In this document: piece by piece, positions 11,664 to 25,100 of the stretch
Layout of the letters: the number at the start of each line of letters is the position of its first letter
How positions within the stretch are numbered: the stretch's first letter is position 1
Source of the DNA: Axinella damicornis
Taxonomy: Eukaryota; Porifera; Demospongiae; Axinellida; Axinellidae
Direction: 5' to 3'
Length of the DNA stretch: 64,000 bases
Assembly: GCA_963931865.1 (NCBI GenBank)
Contig: OZ007514.1
Span: forward strand, 248,001-312,000
The notes under the pieces: model-generated
What the model was told of the DNA's origin: nothing
Seen by the model: only the letters and a program-made list of their open reading frames with translations
The model's database searches: none
Program-made: the position numbers and the translations under genes

Positions 11664-13087
11664 ATGGCGGAACCAGAAGTCCAACCCCCCGCCACCGAGG
11701 CGGCAGAGCAAAAAGACGAGGCCTCCACCGAGCCAGAGAAACAACCAGAAGAGGATCAGAAACAGCCGACGACCGAGGGGGAGCAGAGTACCAGCGAGCA
11801 ACAGCAGGAAGAACCTCAAACGCATGCGCAGGCCACGGAGGGAGAAGGAGGACAGGCGCCAACTCAGGAGGCCGAAGGATCCGGAGGGCAGGAGCCTGCT
11901 GAGGAACCTGCCAAGCAGGAGGAAGGCGGTGCTGCGCCGGCGGAGGAACAAGAGGGCGCAGGGGAGAAGGGAGAGGGGGAGGCTGGAGAGGAGCAGGGGG
12001 AGAAGAAAGAAGAAGAAGATAAGAAAGAGGAGGAAGATAAGAAAGAGGAGGAAGAGAAGCAGCAGGAGGAGGTGAGCTGCTTTGTAGTTCTCTTACAAGA
12101 CAGCCCCTCTCTCAAATACGTCAGAGCCTGTGATACAGCAAAATGTCTGCATGGATGGTTGTGAATGGCTGAGTTCTTTATCAGGAGAACCATCAGCTAG
12201 CTAGCTCCATAGCTCAATATTGATCTATACATGGATGTAAGCAACAAAGCTCTTGTAAAGACAGTGTTGCTTGCGTCCATATAAGCCATGTAGACTATAC
12301 ATATGTTAGGGTGTGGTCATCAGAACTTGAGAAATTTAATTTTTAGCCGTTTATATCTCATCCTTTCTCCCCCTCCCTCACTTCTCCCCTGCTCCTCGGT
12401 CCTCCCTCCCTCTCCCCCCTCCCCCCTCCCCCAGCCCATTGTCATCTCCCCAGAAGGCAGCCCTCACTGGCTCTCAACCGAAGACATTCTTGCTAAAGGA
12501 GTTCCTGAGGCAGAAGTGGAGAAATTCAGGTGAGTGTTGCCTGAAGATGGATGCAATGTTTAATTTAGTCTGCACTGCACCAAAACTGACTAGCTGTCAG
12601 CCTGTCACTGTCTGCTTATGAATTTACCAACAGCTGCTCATATTCATGCACTGAGCAAGCACTGCACTAATAACCTTTGCAGCTGCTAAAAATTCAAAAA
12701 ATTGCAGCTGCACTGGTAGACATCCACGAATCACTGTGCTGTGAGAGGAGGTTGGCAACTGGTGGGAATGGTGGAATGGGATCACTGGGTGCCATAGGAG
12801 TGTCATCGCTAGGGAGGGTGGTATTGGAATACTCTGGTGACGATTATCATGTGTTAAAATATCACGATATTCGATATTATCGTGATAATAATTACAAATG
12901 CCTGGTTTTCGTTTTAGACAAAGCCGAGTCCTTGTGTTGCACCACCTAAAGTGTGTGCATACATTAATTATGAAATTTCAGCTACTATCAAGCAAGCCTG
13001 CTTGGTCACCAGGTACTTCACAGGGAGTTAATAAGATCGTTGTTGAGACTATGTAGTAAGATAGATTAATAGATATATAGGTAGGTG

Positions 13088-13128
<41 letters not shown>

Positions 13129-16100
13129 ATGGATAGATAGATAGATAGATAGATAGATAGAATCTGTGTATGATAGCTAAGTTGCAACCCTGTAGCTTCA
13201 GCTTGGCATCACATCAGCAGAGACAATCAACTTGCATAACTCTTGATAGTTTGATAGATGAAGGATAGATAGATAGGACCTGTAAATAGATAGCTAATTT
13301 GCACCAGGTGCACCTTCAGGGAGTTCAAATACAGGTCTTGACCCCCAGGTGCATGTGACAGTCACTTGTAGGCTATCTGGTCACCAGGGTAGTAATCTGG
13401 TTGCTAAGGTAGTAAAGCAAGAGTTCATGTGCAGCCATACTGGGTTGTTTCCCAGGCCCCACCCACCCAGCTTTTCGTCGTTGTGGGCCTGGGAATGACC
13501 CCAGCTGGGTAGGTGATGACGGCCTCAGTGATGTAATCAGTGATGTAGTCATGTGAGCTGAGAACAATACCCGTGTAGTAATGGGGTGTGATCTAATGCA
13601 CACACTGTGGAGGGTGTGATGTACGTGATAGACCTTGTTCAGGGACGTGTGATGCAGGTCATGGAGGGATGGAGCCTGCATCCCTCCATCCCTCCATCCC
13701 TCCATGGAGGCCACATGGAAGCGTGTGATGCAGTAGTGGTCAGAATGGATGTACTAGTGCCTCATACTCAAGCCAGGCAATCCTCAATTACACTGCAGGG
13801 CCTCCAGAATTTTTCTCACCCTAAAATTTTGCTAATTATATTTCCAGTCGTGCCTCTCCTTCCGGCAATCCCCTTAGCCATCTTGCTCCTCCCAAGTTTG
13901 TATCAATGTTCCGAATCTTTCTCTGACACTAGTGCTACACACATTCTGTTCCTGCCTGCCTGCATTCCTGTGTGCACACAATTAATGACTGGTGGCCTAA
14001 ACTACTCAATGGAGAATGCTTTCAGCAACAGCCCAATTAGCTGGCCAAAAAGAATATTAATTGCAGCTGCCTACAAGGTTTTCATTGCCATGGTGCTGTG
14101 TGCTGGCTGTCCAATGAGAGTGGAAGCCCAGGTGCATGGAAGTTGCCTCTCTGTTGAGAGTGGAAGCTAAGGTGGAACATATAAATCTGTCCAGTGAATT
14201 GTTGAAGCCATGGCTAGACCGCCTGTGGTTGGCGCTACACACGGTGTGTACTGCTGTACCGCAGTTTGCCCGGCAAGCATTATTGTCCATTGACAACCCC
14301 AACAGCTTCTGGACACTCTTCCCCATCACTTCCCCTCCCCCACTAAGACCTCTCCAATGGCATCTCGACATCTGCTGAAGCTCAATCCTCTTATTGCGTA
14401 CTGGAGTCTTGTGGTGATGTGGTTCCCTACAACTGAGGTTAGAGAATGCCGCAGGTTGAAACAGCGCCCGGATAGAGCTTCAGGGACAAGCGTCACTGGA
14501 GACGAGATACAGTTAGTTGCTTGTGGGTTGATATGCAACCTCAACCAGCTATGATAGGGGAATTGTAGGTATAATTTGAGGATCAGTAGATAAATTGGTA
14601 CCATTTCAGTCACGTGACATTACTGCTTGTTGGTAATGGTGATGCCTGGTTACGGAGTAGAGTGCTTGCCAACCAGTGAATGGAATGTGTGTTTGGCCAC
14701 CACAAGTGATGAATGGGTGGGAGGAATGTCTTTGGGGCAAGGTTCCTGGCTGGCACTCCCTTACAAGAATAGGCAGTGCTCCCACACGCTGGCTGGCTGG
14801 TGGCTGGATGGTTTGATCAGCCCTTTGCAGAGGGATAACATGGCTGCCACCGTCTTTGCCGTTATATATCCCATGGTCACATGTTGCTCTGCAATACCGG
14901 TGCACTATACACAGTTGGTGACACTGGCCTAGTTGAGGATCACTCGTGCGTACACAGCTGACTACCTACCAGTATGCTTAAATTATGCACAAGTGAGTGA
15001 TTTTCTACTCTGCTGAGTGTACGTATGCTACTCCCTCAGCCAAAGCTCGGTATTTCATACGTGCACATACACTCTGGGGACAGTGCATTATAGAGCACAC
15101 ATGCATACACTCTGGGGACAGTGCATTATAGAGCACACATACACTCTGGGGACAGTGCATGATAGAGCACACATACACTCTGGGGACAGTGCATGATAGA
15201 GCACACATACACTCTGGGGACAGTGCATGATAGAGCACACACACACTCTGGGGACAGTGCATGATAGAGCACACACACACTCTGGGGACAGTGCATGATA
15301 GAGCACACACACACTCTGGGGACAGTGCATAGAGCAGGTGTACATGTGCTCTACTGATCATGAGCATCCCTCGTTCTCCTGCTGACACTGTCGTGTCTTG
15401 GGCCAATTATAATCCATAAAGCACTGCATAGTGTTAGTGTGCTGTGTCTATTTCCTTTGACACTCGCTGTGCAATGAGACTCATGACTGCTGCTGCTCCT
15501 GGCATTTGGTTTGGTTGCTACGCACGCTGTGGTCATGTGCTCTGCATGCTGTGGTCATGTGCTCTGCATGCTGTGGTCATGTGCTCTGCATGCTGTGGTC
15601 ATGTGCTATGCATGCTGTGGTCATGTGCTATGCATGCTGTGGTCATGTGCTATGCATGCTGCAGTCATGTGCTCTGCATGCTGCAGTCATGTGCTCTGCA
15701 TGCTGTGGTCATGTGCTATGCATGCTGTGGTCATGTGCTCTGCATGCTGTGGTCATGTGCTATGCATGCTGCAGTCATGTGCTCTGCGTGTTGTGGTCAT
15801 GTGCTCTGCATGCTGTGGTCATGTGCTCTGCATGCTGTGGTCATGTGCTATGTATGCTGTGGTCATGTGCTATGCATGCTGTGGTCATGTGCTCTGCATG
15901 CTGTGGAGCAGGACGGGATGAAGGCCATCTGCTGCCGGGTATGTGTGTCGTGGATGCATTCCTCATGATGCTGAGTGGATACTACTGTCCTGACAATGGG
16001 TGGTACTTGAAATTGGTACTTTCTGCACCATGTGATGTTATTTTGATGGATAGAGACTCTCATGCTTTGATAGTAGCGGACTCTCCAGCTTTGATAGTAG

Positions 16101-19100
16101 GCAGTGTGTACTCGGGATTGGCTCATGAATAGCAGGTTGCAGTGTTCCAGTGCCAGAATCGATGCACTTGTGACAGTCTTGTGTAAACCAGAGCTGGTAG
16201 GGAGTAATCAGGCCTTTACATTCTTAACTTGTGGCGGGAATGAGTATTTGGTGGAGGTCCTCCAGTTGACATGCAGTGCAGTGTGCACAGGAATACAAGA
16301 GACGTGCCCATACACATCAATGTCACATTACATGGAGTAATGAACCAGAGGGAGGGGAGGGGAGGGGTCAGATGGAGTGGAGGGAGGATGAGGGGAGGGG
16401 TCAGAGGAAGTGGAGGGAGGATGAGGGGAGGGGTCAGAGGAAGTGGAGGGAGGATGAGGTGAGGGGTCAGAGGGAGGGGAGGGGAGGGGTCACAGGGAGT
16501 GGAGGGAGGAAGAGTGAGGGGGTGAAATAACGGACCACTTCTTCAGAGGCCACGTGGACATGTTTTGGTCCGCTCTTTGGAGGCAGCCCAGGAATTTCAA
16601 CTCTACTGAATGCTGCTCCCACAACAGCAATTGGAATTCTAATGAACTTAATGAATGCCTCCTTGACTACCTTGGAACACCGCAGTAACCCTCACAATGA
16701 CCAAATTAAATTGCTCAGCTAGCTATTTGAGTATGCCCACTCTTCACTGTCTCAAATCTGGACAGTCGCTCGCTCCACTTGGCTCGTTTTCATGTTTCTT
16801 ACCTACATGTAGTAATACGGCCACTGGCAGAGCAGAGCTGGTGCTTGCGATGAACATGCTTACAGTTTTTGATCAGCAGAGAGATAGTCACAGGCTACGC
16901 GGTGTGGTACGGCACTCCATGCTGGCCGAGACCGGTCTGGGGCGGGGACCAGGCTCTAGCCTGGGACCGAGGCTAGCCGAGACCGGGGACCAGGCCAGGA
17001 CTGAAGCCAGTCAGAGTCACAGTGCTTCCCACAGAAAGTTTGGTTGTCATGACAGAACTGCATTGCACAAAACTCTCTTTTACTTTTACAAGAATTTGGA
17101 ATGAAATTCGGTTCCTTTACCACCTTACACTGGTGGGGTGTAGGTATCTGATCAATTTTGCGGCTGCTGTAAACCACTCCCCATTCATTCATAATGCCCC
17201 GCTGGGATTGCAAAGGTCGTTGCAAAGTTTGGGGTCAGTTTCCCTGCCAGTGCAGTGCTCGTCTTTGCACGAATTAAGATTCACAACTTTGTCCCAATAG
17301 CTTTCATGCTGTGGGTGGAAGTTGTCAGGATCGTGAATAGCGTTTCTGGAGTCAAAGAACAAGAGATCTGATGGCTCCTGTTGGCCAACCCCCAGTGGAG
17401 CTCCTGGTACCATATTCACTGCAATGTTTTAGATTTTGAGATGTTTGCTTTGTAGCATTTCTCATTGTTGAGCGGTTCTATACAGGCAGGTGTTAAGTTG
17501 ATATGTATTTTGGAGAGAGAGATTGAAACCCGCAGCATTACTCGATGAAGTGTTCCAAGGAAGCAGAGCAGACTGTACCCCTCAAACAGGGACCTGGAGA
17601 CTGTCTAGCCTCGATCCCAGGCTCCCTCCTGCTCAGCAACGAAAACCATAAGGAGGGAAGCCTGGGAATGGGCTAGAGACTGTTCTTCACCACATGCAGA
17701 CACGGCTGTACAACCTTTTGGCTGATTGAGGAATGCATCTTGGGTTCAGAGGTCAGAGTGCTACCAGCGGTTATCAGGTTGCCTGGTGTTGTGAGGATTC
17801 ACTTGGTAGTGCAGGCAGATCTCTATAATCACAGTCGGAAAGAACCCAGAACAGTTTGCCAAATCAAAGATTTGGCAAGTTGTTCTGTACTATCTTTCTG
17901 ACTGTGATTATGCAGAGATCTAGGTTCCTGCGCATGCAGGTGTATCTAGAGTGGAGCCTCTCTCTGACCTGCTGCTCTGGCAGAACTGGGTCTGGCTTCT
18001 TACCACCCGGTCCACACCACCGACTTGTCCATAGCACCCACTGTATGATTGTAACAGCATTACTTCAAATAAATATGCTAAAAAGTTGAACACCTCCCAT
18101 TTGCATTTTTATTTTTATGCATAATTATTGTGGCCGCTCTGAGACTGGTGACAGTATTGTCAGGCTCACTGTACCTGCCAATGTACTCTAACACAAGTGT
18201 ACTGTGTTCATTACACTGCATTACACTGACCACTGAACTCCCAGGGAGTGTACTGTGTTCATTACACTGCATTACACTGACCACTGAACTCCCAGGGAGT
18301 GTACTGTGTGCGTATGAGGTATGTGTGAAGGTATGCGCTAATGAGCTGTAGTCTACAGTGTTAGGTTAGGGTGTAGCTGCCCTGTGGGGCCATCATCAGC
18401 CATCATTAGCCTACAGGTTCTCTAATGAATTGGTGTTGCAATCATCTCTGATACAGTTACCTGATGTTGTGTCTCAAATTTCAGGCTCTTCACTCAGCCT
18501 TCTCCTCCATGCTTCTCTAATGGCAGCTGTTGGTATTGTTTGTGGTTCTCTCTGACACTTGCGCTGCACAAGTTAGTGTAGGAGTCTGAGGAGGTGTATT
18601 TACATTAGGCCTGAGTCTAGTCCCCCAGTTAGTTGGGGCAGCTCCCAGAATCCAGTCCACAGTCAATTCCGTGTTCCAGTCCATACCCTATGGTCTGTGG
18701 ACTGGGGCTACAGGAATGGGACTGTGGATCAGCAATCAGCCGTGCCATGTGATGGAATGGTGTTGCAGTCCATTAACCTGATAATCTCTTTAGCAGGGTG
18801 TGTCCCACCTGGTGCACTGGTGGGCAGTGGTGGTCGTAATGGAGGCTGTGTTTGGGGGGAGTGGTGGTCGTAATGGAGGCTGTGTTTGGGGGGAGTTGTG
18901 GCCGTAATGGAGGCTGTGTTTGGGGGCAGTGGTGGTCGTAATGGAGGCTGTGTTTGGGGGGAGTTGTGGCCGTAATGGAGGCTGTGTTTGGGGGGAGTGG
19001 TGGTCGTAATGGAGGCTGTGTTTGGGGGCAGTGGTGGCCGTAATGGAGACTGTGTTTGGGGGGAGTGGTGGTCGTAATGGAGGCTGTGTTTGGGGGGAGT

Positions 19101-22100
19101 GGTGGCCGTAATGGAGACTGTGTTTGGGGGGAGTGGTGGTCGTAATGGAGGCTGTGTTTGGGGGCAGTGGTGGTCGTAATGGAGGCTGTGTTTGGGGGGA
19201 GTGGTGGTCGTAATGGAGGCCGTGTTTGGGGGCAGTGGTGGTCGTAATGGAGGCTGTGTTTGGGGGGAGTGGTGGTCGTAATGGAGGCTGTGTTTGGGGG
19301 GAGTGGTGGTCATAATGGAGGCTGTGTTTGGGGGCAGTGGTGGTCGTAATGGAGGCTGTGTTTGGGGGGAGTGGTGGCCGTAATGGAGACTGTGTTTGGG
19401 GGGAGTGGTGGTCGTAATGGAGGCTGTGTTTGGGGGCAGTGGTGGTCGTAATGGAGGCTGTGTTTGGGGGGAGTGGTGGTCGTAATGGAGGCCGTGTTTG
19501 GGGGGAGTGGTGGTCGTAATGGAGGCTGTGTTTGGGGGGAGTGGTGGTCGTAATGGAGGCTGTGTTTGGGGGCAGTGGTGGTCGTAATGGAGGCTGTGTT
19601 TGGGGGGAGTGGTGGTCGTAATGGAGACTGTGTTTGGGGGGAGTTGTGGTCGTAATGGAGGCTGTGTTTGGGGGCAGTGGTGGTCGTAATGGAGGCTGTG
19701 TTTGGGGGGAGTGGTGGTCGTAATGGAGGCTGTGTTTGGGGGGAGTTGTGGTCGTAATGGAGGCTGTGTTTGGGGGCAGTGGTGGTCGTAATGGAGGCTG
19801 TGTTTGGGGGGAGTGGTGGTCGTAATGGAGGCTGTGTTTGGGGGGAGTGGTGGTCGTAATGGAGGCTGTGTTTGGGGGGAGTGATTTTTTGGGAGGGGGG
19901 GGGGGGGGGGAGGGGGATGTTCACATTGTCATAGTGAAGGCAACAAAAGCTGGGCGAAGGCGCAAAGGCTGGGTGGAAGCTGGGGAAAGGCTGGGTGGAA
20001 GCTGGGGAAAGGCTGGGAGGAAGCTGGCGGGGTTGAGACTGGGTTGTGGTCTGAGAGTAGCCTCGTTCCCAGGCCTGCGCGCCGCTTTCGGTTGCACGAA
20101 AGCGGCGCGCGGGCCTGGGAACGAGGCTACTCTCAGCAAGTGACGAAAAGCTGGGCGGGGCCTGAGAACGAGGCTAGTCTGAGAGGAGATATGTACTGGC
20201 AATAGTAATGAATTTTGGTATGCCAGCTATTCATCCACCGAGCGTGAAGCTCTCCGGCAGCTTCTTCCCCTCTTGTTGCCTCCTCCTGCAATACGCCTGT
20301 TGCAGTATGCTTGGGCACATTAGTGTAAGTATCAATTTTACAGAGAATTGGCCAAGGAATGTGGTTATTAGTGGGTGCATTGGGTAATAGGATTGCGTGG
20401 AGAGAGCACCAAGGAACTCATTCAGTAGATGAGTATGGCGTATGCAGTGTTGCAGAACCAACTGATAGAAGAGATTTGGATTGTAACAGTGGTAATGTGG
20501 ACGTGTTGTAGCATCTGACAGATGGTCGATCATTCTGCTGCCCTGTATTTGTGTGCCTCTGGAGGTCTCAGGGTTGTCTATAACAGGAGATATTTGACAC
20601 TTGAAGACCTATTCAGGTCAAGACATTGCGTGTCATTAAAACTTTTTATCTCGGTCACGAACTTTGGCAGATTCTGACTACTACCTACTATGCGCTATTG
20701 ACCTAGTAGTATAATCATGAATACTACTAGCCAACCGAGAATTTCCTTGAAAGAATTGACCTAGTAGTCGAGCCCAGCAAGCCAGTCGTTGTTCGGCACC
20801 CTCCCCCTACTTCTCATACGAGGAGATATTTGCAGTCGTAGTACACAGGTTACTCAGTGGAGTGAGTACAGATCCATCGCCCTGGTGTAGTCGACTGTTA
20901 TGGCTGAATACATGTTTGTATGCTATAAACGGTATTGAACAACGTGATTTTGCCACCCCATGATGTCGTGTCCACCCTCCTCTGAGGTGTTTGCTTGTAA
21001 CAGCACAAGGGCTGTGGACAGGTCAGTAGTACTGCCCGCGTGCAAGAGGCTCTCAAAATAGATAATCTATTTAACTAACCAGGTATTCTGGAATTGCCAG
21101 ATTGGGTGAATGGCATTCTCTCCTAAGTGGCATCACCTTTTTCAAGTTCCTTCCTGATCTTCAGTACTGCAAGGAATGTACCACACGCGGTGCTATAGTC
21201 CGGTGCAGCAGAGTGCAGAATTGAGAGTGTACAAGTGCCCGATTACTGTAGCTGACGAACTGCGGCTTCCATTCCAGAGATAACCTATTGCAGCCAAATC
21301 GTATTGTCCACTGCATAGCTCTGCAACTGGAGATACTGTGGCTGTTGGTGTGCTAGGTCCAGCATACCAGGGCTGTCGGCATGCTTACCAGGGCTGTCGG
21401 CATGCTAGATCAAACGCACCGGGGCTGTCGGTATGCTAGGTGAAACGGACCAGGGCTGTCAGCGTGTACGTGTAGGTCTAACGCACTAGGACTGTCATGT
21501 GCTAGGTCTTACGGAACACAGAGAGGGTTCAGATTGGGAAGAAACGCTTGAATGTTTGGAGCTTCTCGGGTGTTCCTGTTTAAGGTCAAAGGTATTGTCC
21601 ACTGTGTAATTCGTGCTGGAATGCCATCAGAAATGGTCTGGTGTAGTTTCAAACCCAGACCCTTATTTTCATGGGTTACTATGGCGGAGTAACGTGCTGA
21701 ATGAAGTCTTCTCTGACATCCTAATTCGGAAGAGGAGGCTATCCCCCCCCCCCCCCCCCCCCCAACAACAACTCCTGAAACCAGAGCTGCCTCCTGGAAC
21801 CCGAGGAGGAGGCTAGCTCCACAACCACTCAAACCTATCAGCCCTGCAATCCTTGTGTGAACCCTGTGGTTGTAATCCTATACCTGGGAATCACATCCAG
21901 AGCTAGGAAGAAGCTATATGGCATCCGTAAATAAGCATGTAGTGCTGTTGATTACTGCTGAAAATGTTTAATCCACCCTCCATCCCTCCCTCCTCCCTCC
22001 CTTCCTCCCTCCACCCCTCCCTTCCCTCTCTCCCTCCCTCCTCCCTCCCTTCCTCCCTCCACCCCTCCCTTCCCTCTCTCCCTCCCTCCTCCCTCCCTCC

Positions 22101-25100
22101 CTCCCTCCACCTCTCCCTTCCCTCTCTCCCTCCCTCCTCTCTCCCTCCCTCCCTCCCTCCCTCCCCTCCCTCCCTCCCCTCTCTCCTCCCCTCTCTCCTG
22201 ACAGACCTTTTCACTACAGGATGGCCTACCACATGCAGACCTGGCACGAGACCCTCAAGGAGCACACCTTCCAGACGGAGTTCCTCACTCTCACCTCTGA
22301 AGAGGTTAGCCCACTACTTCAGGAGTATGCAGTCAGAGGTATTTACACTTTGATAGCAAACCAAGTTTGAGTGGCCATATCAGTGAAGACAAGCCCCTGC
22401 CGTCCCTCCCTCCCTTCATCTCTCCCACTATTCATTGAGTTTGCAAGACACAATGGTAAACTGGTCACAATGTCCTACAAAAACATTGCACACCTTACTT
22501 CCCTCCTCCCCCTCCCTCCCTCCCCTCCCTCACTCTCCCTCCCTCCTCCCTCTCTCCGTCCCTCCCCCCCCTCCCTCCCTCCCTCCCTCCCTCTCTCCCT
22601 CCCTTCCTCCCTCTCTCCGTCCTCCCTCCCTCCCTCCCTCCCTCCCTCCCTCCCTCCCTCCCTCCCCCCCTCCCTCTCTCCCTCCCCCCTCCCTCTCTTT
22701 CGTCCCTCCCTCCCTCCCCTCCCTCCCTCCCTCCCTCCCTCCCTCCCTCCCTCCCTCCCTCCCTCCCTCCCTCCCTCCCCCCCTCCCTCTCTCCCTCCCC
22801 CCTCCCTCTCTCCGTCCCTCCCTCCCTCCCTCCCTCCCTCCCTCCCTCCCTCCCTCCCTCCCTCCCTCCCTCCCTCCCTCCCTCCCTCTCTCCCTCTCTC
22901 TCCTCCTCCCTCTCTCCCTCTCTCCCCCTCATTCCCCTCCCAGGTGATGTTCTCCTTGCAGCGGCCCACCCGGGCAGGCAGAGGGCCCGGAGCTGAGTGA
23001 GGAGCAGAAAGAGGTGATCACCAAGCTGGAGGAGAGGATCGGACAGGCCATCGAACTCTTTGAGAATGAGGAGCTTTCATTTCCATCAACACAAAGTGAG
23101 ATTGTGATTGTGATGAGAATTCTCCACCCCCACCACCTCTCCCACCTCTTCCCTCTCCCACCTCTTCCCCTCTCCCCACTCCGTCCCACCTCCCTCTCCC
23201 ACCTCCCTCTCCACCCCCTCTCCCTCTCCACCCCCCCCTCCTCTCCTACCTCTCCTCTTCCCCGCTCCACCCCCTCCCACCTCTCCCCTCTCCCTCACCT
23301 CTTCCCCTCTCCCCACCTCTCCCACCTCTTCCTCTCTCCCACCTCTCACCTCTCCCCCCCTCCCCCCCCCCCCCCTCCCCCCCCCCACCTCTCCCTCTCT
23401 GCCCCTCCACCTCTCCCCCTGCCAACCTCCATCCCTCTCCACCACTTACCGCACTCTCCCTCCCACTCTCCTACCAGGAGTGGCTAAGGACGCTATTCTG
23501 GAACGCACTGTGATTGCACCACTTTGTTGCCGAGGTGCGTGATGCTGTCTATCAACGAGCTCGAGGTGCAGAAGCAGTCGGCCAATGCGTACGCAATCTG
23601 GCAGGACCACCAGCACCCACGACGGGATTATCCGCAGGGGGATCAAGAGCATCCGGAGATCCTTCCGGCGGTCACGGGACCGACAGTTCCAGCCGGAGAG
23701 AAGGGACAGCAAAGGCCAAGCTGGAAGGTAAGTACCGTACCGTAGTGCAGATCTCTCCATTTTCATGAAAATCGTATGTAACTATGGCATAGTTTAGGAG
23801 TGGTCAAAATCTGCCAAAAGTTCATGACGAGATGCAAAATTTCTACCTGATAAGTCTTCTTCAACTGTCAAAGTGCTGACACTTGAAGACCTATTCAGGT
23901 TGAAAGGTGCGTCAATACACTTCTGCATCACTGTCAAGAACTTTGGCAGATTTGACTACTCCTACCTATACCTATTGACCTAGTCGTAGAGCTCAGCGAG
24001 CCAGCTGTTTGGTCAGCACTCCCCCCCCCCCCCCCCCCACATAGTTTCATACGTTACATTGCGTATCCAGATGTAGTGTTTTTGGTGCATCAGCTTGCTG
24101 GCTATTCCTCATCTTGCTCAGAGGAGAAGAAGGAGAGAGGGTAGGACGGAGACAGATGGGGAGGCCAAGCCGGAGGGAGGGGAGGCCAAGGCTGAGGGAG
24201 GGGAGCAGCCCCCGGCCCAGAGGAGGGAGGGCCGAACCTGCCAGCCAGACCGTGACCGTGGAGGCTACCATTGAAGGAGAGCAGGGTGAGTGTGCATGTG
24301 TGGCTGTGAGGGGGTGGGGGTGCATGTGTGGCTGTGAGGGTGTGGGTGTGTGGCTGTGAGGGGGTGGGGGCTGCATTTGTGGCTGTGAGGGGGTGGGGGT
24401 GGGTGTGTGGCTATGAGGTGGTGGGGGTGCATGTGTGGCTGTGAGGGGGTGGGTGTGTGGCTGTGAGGGGGTGGGGGGTGGGTGTCCTGTTACTGTTGTC
24501 ACACACACAACACACACACACACACACACACACACCACAGAACCAAAGACCGAGGACCAGCCACCACAGGAGGAGGCCCCTCCCAGTGAGCCGCCAGCCC
24601 ACACCAGCGAGGGAGAGTGCCTCAGACCACTGAGGAAACTCAGCCCCAGGCTGAACCACAACCAGTGAGAACTAACCTCACCTGATTGTCAGTGGTCTTG
24701 TAGACGTCAATGATGTGTTAGTCGGTACCCCACTGTGTGAACAACCTACAATTCCCTCCTCCTCCTCATTGTCTCCTCTCCTCTTCCTTCTCCCCTCCCC
24801 TTCTCTCCCACTTCCTTCTCTTCCCTCTCCCTGCTCTTCCTCTCTTCCTCTCCTCCCCTTCACCTGTGGCTGCGCCTAAGCACTTGAGCAAGCATGTTCC
24901 ATGTCTCTTTTAGCTTGCTGCTGTAGATAGCGACAAATTGTACAGAAGTTAAACTGTGAGCTTTTACCTCTTTCCACAGGAGGAACCCCCAAAGGAAGAT
25001 AAGAAGGAGGATGCAGAAGGGGACAAGAAGGCAGAGGAGGAGGGGGAGAAGAAGGAGGGAGAAGAAGAGAAAAAGGAAGGAGAGGAAGAGAAGAAGGGAG

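Larger units (their letters stand above)
12530..22204. other. 9.7-kb repeat-rich intron of the D123-like gene
   Basis: No gene could be supported here. It holds at least six tandem arrays, two TAGCCTCG MITEs and scattered single-sided copies of that family (near 13445, 16945). Open frames are mostly read from repeats. A minus-strand frame at 17189-17419 looks weakly protein-like ([16 protein letters not shown]) but has no splice or family support. Confidence 0.6.

Noticed and set aside
15062..15908. Regular repeats that might be taken for a CRISPR array or a repetitive secreted protein
   Set aside because: The units are contiguous without unique spacers, the genome is eukaryotic, and open frames in all three phases are a by-product of stop-free units.
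17189..17419. Minus-strand frame with Cys residues (e.g. [11 protein letters not shown])
   Set aside because: It looked protein-like, but ends in a stop without a neighbouring exon and matches no family I know. It may be a transposon fragment; a translated search would settle it.
18729..19924. Long minus-strand Pro/His-rich ORFs
   Set aside because: They translate the 34-bp minisatellite. The unit is not a multiple of three, so the same peptide appears in all frames. No splice or start context.
22371..23487. Pro/Ser- and Gly/Arg/Glu-rich ORFs
   Set aside because: They come from the (CCCT)n pyrimidine blocks; the real coding exon here is short (22944-23095).
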